Below are positions 7,112-12,223 of a stretch of 12,223 nt of DNA, in pieces. Below the pieces are notes generated by a model. That model was not told where the DNA came from and made no database searches. It saw nothing but the letters and a program-made list of their open reading frames with translations. Positions within the stretch are counted from its first letter, which is position 1. Each line of letters begins with the position of its first letter. This DNA comes from Agathobacter sp. (lineage in GTDB: Bacteria; Bacillota_A; Clostridia; Lachnospirales; Lachnospiraceae), in assembly GCA_017936725.1 (NCBI GenBank), contig JAGBEZ010000138.1, positions 1 through 12,223 on the forward strand, given 5' to 3'. A program made the position numbers and the translations under genes.

Positions 7112-7534
7112 CTATTTCTCGATGCTATTTTGCCAGTCTACTAAGTCTTGCAAGGTCGTGTGGTCTACGACTTCATTTACTGCATCGTTCATCTTCTGCC
7201 AAAGCATCGCCGACACGCAGGCTCCCCTTTTTTCACAGATTTCCGCCTCTACATCCACGCAAGAAACTGGCGCGATGCTGCCTTCTGCCAAACGCAAAAT
7301 CATACCTGCGGTATACTCGCTTGGCTTTCTTGTCAATAGATAACCGCCCTGTGCGCCACGGATACTTTTCACGTATCCAGCTTTGTTAAATAAGGCAATA
7401 ATTTGTTCTAAGTATTTTTCGGATATGCTCTGTCGGCTTGCGATATCTCTCACTCGAACCGGGGTTTCGCCTGCGTTCATTGCAAGGTCAATCATGATGC
7501 GAAGGGCATATCTTCCTTTTGTTGAAATTTTCAT
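7112..7534 (-). CDS. iscR: Rrf2-family transcriptional regulator, IscR-like
   Basis: This 140-residue winged-helix regulator heads the isc operon and presumably controls it according to Fe-S cluster supply. The N-terminus MKISTKGRYALRIMIDLA is diagnostic for Rrf2 proteins. A helix-turn-helix (VRDIASRQSISEKYLEQII, about 27-46) is followed by a wing with IRGAQGGYLL. Three cysteines, C92, C100 and C106, lie where Escherichia coli IscR has its cluster ligands C92, C98 and C104. The first interval is two residues longer, so cluster binding is likely but not certain. An alternative is a CymR-like cysteine-metabolism regulator, which would fit cysK in the same operon, but CymR lacks the three cysteines. 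An AAGGTG ribosome binding site precedes the ATG at 7534, and a strong promoter lies just upstream, where autoregulation would be expected. Confidence 0.92.
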   Translation of the reverse strand: MKISTKGRYALRIMIDLAMNAGETPVRVRDIASRQSISEKYLEQIIALFNKAGYVKSIRGAQGGYLLTRKPSEYTAGMILRLAEGSIAPVSCVDVEAEICEKRGACVSAMLWQKMNDAVNEVVDHTTLQDLVDWQNSIEK

Positions 7535-7567
7535 AGTTTCACCTTCGTTTTTAATTCCTACTAAATC

Positions 7568-7596
7568 ACTATACTTTGTATTATGTGCGATGTCAA
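7568..7596 (-). promoter_or_regulatory. Strong promoter of the iscR-iscS-iscU-mnmA-cysK operon
   Basis: On the minus strand a perfect TTGACA (7591-7596), a 17-bp spacer, and TATAGT (7568-7573, five of six) precede iscR. The transcript should start near 7561, about 27 nt before the ATG. A small dyad, ATAC-TTT-GTAT (7571-7581), overlaps the -10, and a 7-bp direct repeat, TATACTT, occurs at 7570-7576 and 7603-7609, exactly 33 bp apart. An operator for IscR is expected here, but I cannot identify one with certainty. Confidence 0.8.
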
Positions 7597-7639
7597 GGAG
7601 AATATACTTGCTTTTTCTATCATTTGTTTAAATACCACG

Positions 7640-7796
7640 AAAATAGAATATGCCCCTATCTGATTCGAAACACGTCTTTCGCCCTATACGTGCTCGTTGC
7701 GTTACTAAATTCGCATCCCACAAGAACAGTGGGCCGCTTATTAAGTAACGACGGCACGTAAAAGGTTTCGAATCAGATAGGGGCATATTCTATTTT
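7640..7796. repeat. Multi-branched palindromic element with perfect 32-bp arms
   Basis: The bases 7640-7671 are the exact reverse complement of 7765-7796. Between them are nested shorter stems: ACGTGC (7688-7693) with GCACGT (7754-7759), CGT (7695-7697) with ACG (7751-7753), CGTTACT (7700-7706) with AGTAACG (7744-7750), and CCCAC (7717-7721) with GTGGG (7729-7733) round a 7-nt loop AAGAACA. No reading frame of note fits within. It lies downstream of the lipoprotein gene and upstream of the iscR promoter, both read leftward. On the minus strand it ends in TATTTT, so it could terminate the lipoprotein transcript, but the T-run is weak. The nested structure suggests a structured RNA or a small palindromic or MITE-like repeat. 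I see no clear target-site duplication at its edges. Confidence 0.85.
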
Positions 7797-7864
7797 CTTA
7801 GTCTTTGTGTAAATTGATAGGCAAAGCTAGTATCCCTTGACATCGTGGTAACGGGTTATTTCTA
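7797..7864. other. Short gap between palindrome and lipoprotein gene, nothing assigned
   Basis: With the palindrome and the iscR promoter, this completes the interval of about 330 bp between iscR and the lipoprotein gene. It holds no gene. A loose CTTTG...CAAAG dyad is present (about 7803-7826), with no T-run beside it. A plus-strand TTGACA at 7837-7842 has no well-placed -10. Confidence 0.5.
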
Positions 7865-8827
7865 TTATTCTTGCGACATAAGGCTCACAATCTGCTTATT
7901 GAGGGTGTCTGGCAGTTTGTAGACATACTCTGGCCAGCCTTCTGTGCTTTCGTCTATGATTTCACTTCTCCAATACCATACTCCATCATAAAAGGCTAAG
8001 CTGGTTGAGCCATAAATGAAACCATCTAAACTCGTCTTTTTCAGTGTGCCGAATCTCTCGATATCTTCAAAGGACAGGGTGTCTTTCTTCTCTTCGTTTT
8101 CAAAGTTATAAATAACCGCAAAATCCTCTGTGCTTATAGATAGTGGATATTTGCTAACTTCTTCCATATCTTCACTATCTACTTCAATGGACCAGGTATA
8201 ATTCATATCATCTTTATAATATGCATTTGCTTCTTCTGCCATACTATCGAGCACAAAGAGGTCTCCTTCGTAATATATGAAATTCCACTTTTCATGTGGC
8301 AGTTCATGAATCATTTCCTCTTCTAAATAAGTATCCGCATTCCTGTCATAACAAAAAATATCCTGATTATATTCTAAAAGCACATATGTGTTTCCTTGAT
8401 ACGTGAGAGAATCAGGTGTTATATTTTCCTCATCATCTTCCAGTTCCGGCGTAAAACTTCTAAGTTCTCCATTAAAATCCAGTGTCAATGCATCTTCTGT
8501 GCATTCTACCAACTTTATTTTTGATATGGTTTCTTTTGTTTTCTCTAAATATTCTAAAGTAATCATATCCGTGTCTGCATCGTATGTATAGCCTTCACAC
8601 AAATCCGAATCATTTACTGGATTGCCACAAGCACAGTAGTAGCTAAAAGAACCATCATCAGAAAAGCGGATGAACTCCGTATCATCTTCTGCGTCTCGTG
8701 TCCAGGTGATGTTTACGAAATCGTAATCATAGGAAACGGATTCTTTTGTGCAGGCGGTTAAAAACAACATACCTACCGTTATGAAAAATAGTGGTAAAAA
8801 TTTCGACTTCTTAATTTGTAGTTTCAT
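7865..8827 (-). CDS. Unrecognised secreted lipoprotein with a CxC...C motif
   Basis: I do not recognise a named family for this 320-residue protein. The N-terminus has a basic segment (KLQIKKSK), a hydrophobic core at about residues 10-22 and a lipobox LTAC at 23-26, so it should be exported by Sec, lipidated on Cys26 and anchored on the outer face of the membrane. The mature protein is strongly acidic and rich in Tyr, Trp and Asp/Glu. Residues 38-85 contain a WTRDAEDDTEFIRFSDDGS beta-like stretch and three cysteines at 65, 67 and 77 (CACG, then SDLC), which could bind metal or form a disulfide. The rest looks beta-rich, with repeated short segments of the TYVLLEY and FIYYEGDLFVLD kind. The ribosome binding site is weak (GGATGTG or AAAAGA). 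It is divergent from the CarD-like gene at 8988, and its own promoter carries a dyad. Function unknown. Confidence 0.85.
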   Translation of the reverse strand: MKLQIKKSKFLPLFFITVGMLFLTACTKESVSYDYDFVNITWTRDAEDDTEFIRFSDDGSFSYYCACGNPVNDSDLCEGYTYDADTDMITLEYLEKTKETISKIKLVECTEDALTLDFNGELRSFTPELEDDEENITPDSLTYQGNTYVLLEYNQDIFCYDRNADTYLEEEMIHELPHEKWNFIYYEGDLFVLDSMAEEANAYYKDDMNYTWSIEVDSEDMEEVSKYPLSISTEDFAVIYNFENEEKKDTLSFEDIERFGTLKKTSLDGFIYGSTSLAFYDGVWYWRSEIIDESTEGWPEYVYKLPDTLNKQIVSLMSQE

Positions 8828-8878
8828 ATCTTTTCACATCCATTCTTTATAATTTATTAAAATTTTCTTCCTACTTTA

Positions 8879-8907
8879 AATATAGCAATGCGACCATCAC
8901 ATCGCAA
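8879..8907 (-). promoter_or_regulatory. Candidate promoter and operator-like dyad of the lipoprotein gene
   Basis: On the minus strand TTGCGA (8902-8907), 17 bp, TATATT (8879-8884) precede the lipoprotein gene. The boxes match consensus at four and five of six positions. The spacer is framed by a perfect dyad, TGCGA (8889-8893) and TCGCA (8902-8906), 18 bp overall, overlapping the -35. That is a classic place for a repressor or activator site. The leader would be about 45 nt. Confidence 0.5.
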
Positions 8908-8947
8908 CATTTTTAAAATTTTCGCTTACGAAAAATTTTTCAAAATG
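8908..8947. promoter_or_regulatory. Imperfect 40-bp palindrome at the centre of the divergent promoters
   Basis: CATTTTT then AAAATTTTCG (8908-8924), a CTTA loop (8925-8928), then CGAAAAATTTTT and CAAAATG (8929-8947) form a near-perfect dyad with two small offsets. It lies directly between the lipoprotein -35 and the likely -35 of the CarD-like gene. AT-tract composition makes chance symmetry easier, but the outer CATTTT/AAAATG and inner TTTCG/CGAAA steps extend it beyond simple A/T runs. Confidence 0.45.
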
Positions 8948-8965
8948 CTAAAATTATTATATATA
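8937..8965 (+). promoter_or_regulatory. Candidate promoter of the second CarD-like gene
   Basis: TTTTCA (8937-8942), 17 bp, TATATA (8960-8965), four matches in each box, lie about 23 nt before the start codon, so the leader is very short. A TGCTA (8946-8950) / TAGCA (8964-8968) dyad flanks the spacer and -10. The 8-mer TATAGCAA at 8962-8969 also occurs at 8881-8888. Confidence 0.4.
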
Positions 8966-8987
8966 GCAAAATTTTTGAGGTGAAAAC

Positions 8988-9284
8988 ATGTTTAAGAAAG
9001 GCGACTTTGTCGTAAATACAAATAACGGAATATGCGAAATAAAGGATGTCGTTATCATGAATATGTCCGGTACAGACAAAGAATATTATTTACTTGTTCC
9101 TATCAATGAACGGACTGCTAAGGTATATATCCCTGTCGATTTAGCCGCAGAACGTATTCGTCTTGCGATGAATAAAGATGAGGCTTGGTCACTTATTGAA
9201 AGTATTCCGAATATTAAAGAAGCTTATATCGAAAACGATAAAGAAGCAGTAACTAAAATCATATTCGACCATATAACAAGTTAG
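8988..9284 (+). CDS. Short CarD-like RNA polymerase-binding protein (CarD/TRCF RID domain)
   Basis: This 98-residue protein has the CarD/CdnL/TRCF RNAP-interacting domain: MFKKGDFVVNTNNGICEIKDV, YYLL at 33-36, VYIPV at 46-50, and an AERIRLAMNKDEAWSLIESIP segment. It is about 60% of the length of full CarD, so the C-terminal DNA-contacting helical domain is reduced to about 45 residues, with one Trp at 67. Family knowledge says such proteins act at promoters through the RNAP beta subunit; whether this short form activates, competes or does something else is unknown. It resembles the protein at 1885-2166: both have G14-[VI]-C16 and IPV at 48-50, but otherwise they differ at most positions. The start has a GAGGTG site 5-6 nt upstream. 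It is divergent from the lipoprotein gene and ends at a strong terminator. Confidence 0.88.
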   Translation: MFKKGDFVVNTNNGICEIKDVVIMNMSGTDKEYYLLVPINERTAKVYIPVDLAAERIRLAMNKDEAWSLIESIPNIKEAYIENDKEAVTKIIFDHITS

Positions 9285-9309
9285 TTATATAAAAAACTTA
9301 GCCATAGAT

Positions 9310-9344
9310 TAAGAAAAAGGGAGATAGATTCTCCCTTTTTCTTA
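9310..9344. terminator. Bidirectional intrinsic terminator between carD-like and ABC genes
   Basis: TAAGAAAAAGGGAG (9310-9323) and CTCCCTTTTTCTTA (9331-9344) are perfect 14-bp arms round a 7-nt loop. The GGGAG/CTCCC core beside A and T tracts gives a stem and U-run in both directions, serving the convergent carD-like (plus) and ABC transporter (minus) genes. Confidence 0.92.
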
Positions 9345-9376
9345 TGTTTTAGATAACCTTTTTGTATTTTAAATCA

Positions 9377-12223
9377 TTATAACGCTCTTATCGATTCTAC
9401 CGGTTTTTTCTTCGCTGTATTCCAAACTGGTAGGAAGGTCGCCACGACTACCGTTACAAACGCTACTGCGATAAGCACCAGTATTGAAGTTGCTCCAAAT
9501 ACGAGAAGCGATGCACTAATATATGATAACAGTAAGCCATTGATACCTGCACAAAGCACCACACTGGCAACGATAGAAATCGCTATACAAATCGCTGCGA
9601 TGACGAAAGATTCTGAGAAGAAAATTTTAAATACGTCAAAACTTCTAGCACCAACTGCGCGTAAGATTCCGATTTCCTGTTTCTTATAAGAAATCGAAAT
9701 GGAAATAAAATTCGAAAGCAGTAGTGCTGCGAATACTGCGAGCACAATTCCTACATAAAGGAAAATCTTGGATAAGTCCTGAATCGTAGTATCTACCATT
9801 TCTAAATTACTGATAAGTGTGCTGGTAAGTACCACTTTACTTCCATCTTCTTTATATGTCTCGTTCTGATAAATGTCCCAAAGTCTTGCGGTCTGCTCAT
9901 CGGAGTGGTCATATGGAAGGAAAATGGTTCCATATGCAACATTTTCCGGTTCAATATATTTTGTCTCATATTCCGAATAAGAACCCAACAATTCCTTTTG
10001 ATCCTCCCAAAAACCTTCTGCAACCTTATTTGTAAAGAAGATTCTGTCCGTTTCCTGTGGCTTTTCTGAATTCAATACCCCTACGATAATAAATTCTTTT
10101 ACTTCACCAATTGACACATTTTCCCATTCATTAAAAAGTTTCAACACCAAAGTAAGTGATTTGCTTTCTTTCTGCAATGCCGCAATCAGTGCATTATGCT
10201 TTTGCAACTTTTCTTCATCTGTAAATTCTTTAAATTCCCACTTATGTGTATCTTTATTTTCAATATCTTCGCCGCCATTAAACAATTGATTTGCAAGTTC
10301 AAAAATTTCTGTTACTTGTTTTTCACGTGTTGCATCACCTGTTTCGATTGCTAAATTTAGTTCCTTATTATATTCCTCAGAAACCAACTTATAAAACAAC
10401 GATTTGGCCACTACCACTTCATTTGCCGCAAGTTCTGTTTTACCAGAAGGAAGCCACGATACCCGGTCTGCCTTTACATATTTTTCAAAACCACCGTAGG
10501 AGACATTTGGCCATTCTGGGAATATGTAATTTTTATTTGTTCCCAATGTTGCTGTAGCCACCATGCGACGTGAGTCAAATTCACTTATTCCATATGCATT
10601 GTTTTCCCCAATTTTTATCATATGTTCTTTGGTAACAAAGGCTACCCTATACAGACCATCCGACAACATGTATTCATATTCATTAATTAACTGATAGTCC
10701 GTTCCATCCGATTCCTTCAAAACTTCAAACTTTTCTGGAATCTCACCACTGTCAATAATACCAACTACGGTATAGGATGTTCCATCAATTGCAATCTTTT
10801 TACCTATGATATCTTCTGGCCTTGACAACTCTATCATTTTACCTGTGCTCAGATCGTAGGTTTTGCAATTAAACAATACTTCAGCACTATAAGAAGAAAT
10901 ACAGATTTCATCTTCTTTCTCTGGGTATTTGCCGTTAATCTTCTGTCGAAGAACATTACCCTCTTGGAGATATGCAAAGCCTCGAATATCCGTGCTCCAA
11001 TACGCACCTACATTATTCTGAACAGATAAATTGCCCCAACTCTCCACTCCTCCGAAGGTGTTCGCACCAAAAATCTTCGCATACTTCATCAATTCAGCAT
11101 CCGTGAAACGTGTTTCGTTGGAATAATTCCATTCGTTCTCTACTCCTTCCCATACATACGTCTCAATTATCTCATAGCGCTTGCCCATCTTCATAAGTTC
11201 TAAATCGCCCTCTTGTACAGACTGCTTAAAAGTTGCTTCACTATCGTAAAAGGTCAACGTAGACAAAAGTCCAAAGAAAGTAAATGCCACCGTGCAAAGT
11301 AAAATAGTAAACACCAACCGAATCGGTTTGGATTTCAATCCAGACACACCGATGCGAATCGCATGTCGAAGTGGAAGTTTCGAACGAATAAATTTCGCGT
11401 CTTTTGGATTGTATTTTGGCTTCTCAAATGGAAGTTCCGAAGAATCCTTGAACACCTCCTGTGCACCATTCTCTTTAATATGGCTAACGTCTTTGAAAGC
11501 TTTGACATCACGCTCACCAGTTGCGATAATGACATCTTTATCTGTTTTACTTAAGAAGGATTTGATTTCTTCGAAGTCTTCTTCACTTAAATCTGCGCCG
11601 TTTTTTACGCAAAGTGTATCCCCTACAATACTGATATTCTCGGTAAGCGCTTGCTGCTGTTCCTGTGTCTTCGTAACATCGGATAAGATTTTTCCGTCCT
11701 TTAACTCGATGATACGGTCACCATACATTTCTGCAAAATCACGATCATGAGATACGACGATAACAAGTTTCTCCTTGGAAAGTTTCTTTAAGGTGTCAAA
11801 TACTTGCTTTCCTGTCGCAGAATCGAGGGCTCCTGTCGGCTCATCCGCCATGATGATTTCGGGTGATTTTACCAGAGCGCGTGCGATGGCAATACGTTGC
11901 TTCTGTCCTCCGGATAAAGTGTTTGGTTTACGCTTTGCATAGCCTGTTAAATCCACCTGCTCTAGCAAATCTGCAATCACTTTCTTATCCTTTGATTTTC
12001 CCTGAAGTTCTAATGCCAACGCGATATTATCTTCTACAGTGAATTCGTTTAAGATATTGTATTCCTGAAAAATAAATCCTACATAAGTATTACGATAACT
12101 ATCGAAGTCACTCTGGCTAAACTTCTCGCTGCTCTTTCCCTTTACAAGAATCGCACCACTTGTAGGTGCATCAAGCCCTCCACATACATTCAAAAGAGTA
12201 GATTTACCACTACCACTTTTTCC
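9377..12223 (-). CDS. ABC transporter, fused ATPase and FtsX/MacB-type permease, 5' end cut by window edge
   Basis: A single chain joins an ATPase to a permease of the MacB/LolCDE/BceAB superfamily (type VII). Such proteins move peptides, antimicrobials or lipids, or transmit force across the membrane, rather than importing solutes. The frame is open to the last base, and 948 residues are visible; the true start lies about 35-40 residues beyond the edge. In visible numbering: Walker A GKSGSGKST (1-9), Q-loop FQEYN (Gln53), signature LSGGQ (103-107), Walker B IIMADEPTGALD (about 123-134), H-loop VVSHD (His159). A linker of about 110 residues (about 180-290), with a DLSEEDFEEIKSFL helix, precedes TM1 (about 303-325). 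A large, acidic, Trp/Tyr-rich extracellular domain (about 326-815) follows, then three TM helices near 820-845, 868-895 and 905-930. The C-terminal KKKPVESIRAL is typical of FtsX-type permeases. The substrate cannot be read. No partner or two-component system is in view. Confidence 0.95.
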   Translation of the reverse strand, partial: GKSGSGKSTLLNVCGGLDAPTSGAILVKGKSSEKFSQSDFDSYRNTYVGFIFQEYNILNEFTVEDNIALALELQGKSKDKKVIADLLEQVDLTGYAKRKPNTLSGGQKQRIAIARALVKSPEIIMADEPTGALDSATGKQVFDTLKKLSKEKLVIVVSHDRDFAEMYGDRIIELKDGKILSDVTKTQEQQQALTENISIVGDTLCVKNGADLSEEDFEEIKSFLSKTDKDVIIATGERDVKAFKDVSHIKENGAQEVFKDSSELPFEKPKYNPKDAKFIRSKLPLRHAIRIGVSGLKSKPIRLVFTILLCTVAFTFFGLLSTLTFYDSEATFKQSVQEGDLELMKMGKRYEIIETYVWEGVENEWNYSNETRFTDAELMKYAKIFGANTFGGVESWGNLSVQNNVGAYWSTDIRGFAYLQEGNVLRQKINGKYPEKEDEICISSYSAEVLFNCKTYDLSTGKMIELSRPEDIIGKKIAIDGTSYTVVGIIDSGEIPEKFEVLKESDGTDYQLINEYEYMLSDGLYRVAFVTKEHMIKIGENNAYGISEFDSRRMVATATLGTNKNYIFPEWPNVSYGGFEKYVKADRVSWLPSGKTELAANEVVVAKSLFYKLVSEEYNKELNLAIETGDATREKQVTEIFELANQLFNGGEDIENKDTHKWEFKEFTDEEKLQKHNALIAALQKESKSLTLVLKLFNEWENVSIGEVKEFIIVGVLNSEKPQETDRIFFTNKVAEGFWEDQKELLGSYSEYETKYIEPENVAYGTIFLPYDHSDEQTARLWDIYQNETYKEDGSKVVLTSTLISNLEMVDTTIQDLSKIFLYVGIVLAVFAALLLSNFISISISYKKQEIGILRAVGARSFDVFKIFFSESFVIAAICIAISIVASVVLCAGINGLLLSYISASLLVFGATSILVLIAVAFVTVVVATFLPVWNTAKKKPVESIRAL

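Noticed and set aside
7640..7796. CRISPR array, tRNA or insertion sequence with a transposase
   Set aside because: There is one palindrome rather than regular repeats and spacers, no tRNA-like CCA end or anticodon arm, and no transposase frame. A non-autonomous palindromic element remains possible.
7837..7865. Plus-strand TTGACA as a promoter
   Set aside because: No acceptable -10 stands 16-18 bp downstream, and it would read antisense into the lipoprotein gene.
11292..11750. 152-residue plus-strand frame inside the ABC transporter gene
   Set aside because: It is a shadow of the ATPase and linker region, which is conserved on the minus strand with all ABC motifs.

Overview
The window reads as chromosomal DNA from an AT-leaning member of the Firmicutes (class Clostridia, probably Lachnospiraceae or a relative). 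The grounds are strong GGAGG-type ribosome binding sites, a Firmicutes-type dnaX, a clostridial iscR-iscS-iscU-mnmA run, and short clostridial CarD-like proteins. The lineage is inferred from gene content and style, not from a marker gene. Both ends are cut by genes: dnaX loses its C-terminus at the left edge and a large ABC transporter loses its N-terminus at the right edge.

Left region (1-2270), minus strand: one apparent operon. It starts with a small CarD-like RNA-polymerase-binding protein. Next comes an unrecognised 158-residue protein with an Arg/Glu/Asn-rich, probably disordered N-terminal half. The last gene is dnaX (DNA polymerase III gamma/tau). A good sigma-A type promoter lies ahead of it at 2238-2266.

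Middle region (2270-7640): a plus-strand pyridoxal/pyridoxamine kinase gene faces the 3' end of a five-gene minus-strand operon, iscR-iscS-iscU-mnmA-cysK. The convergent ends share a large hairpin (3286-3369). The operon forms one sulfur pathway. CysK makes cysteine, IscS removes its sulfur using PLP, IscU builds Fe-S clusters, MnmA thiolates tRNA wobble uridines, and the Rrf2-family regulator IscR presumably senses Fe-S status. CysK and IscS both depend on PLP, the product type of the neighbouring kinase. A near-consensus promoter (TTGACA, 17 bp, TATAGT) precedes iscR.

Right region (7640-12223): upstream of iscR lies a 157-bp palindromic element with perfect 32-bp arms and nested inner stems. 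It shares its TGCCCCTAT...ATAGGGGCA edge with the hairpin at 3286-3369. Next come an unrecognised lipoprotein gene (minus) and, divergently, a second short CarD-like gene (plus). The divergent interval is dense in dyads. A strong bidirectional terminator (9310-9344) separates this CarD-like gene from a fused ATPase-permease ABC transporter of the MacB/FtsX superfamily, which runs off the right edge.

Most genes are ordinary housekeeping genes. The parts least explained by known families are the two related palindromic elements, the disordered Arg-rich protein between a CarD-like gene and dnaX, the paired short CarD-like proteins, and the lipoprotein with its dyad-rich promoter region.
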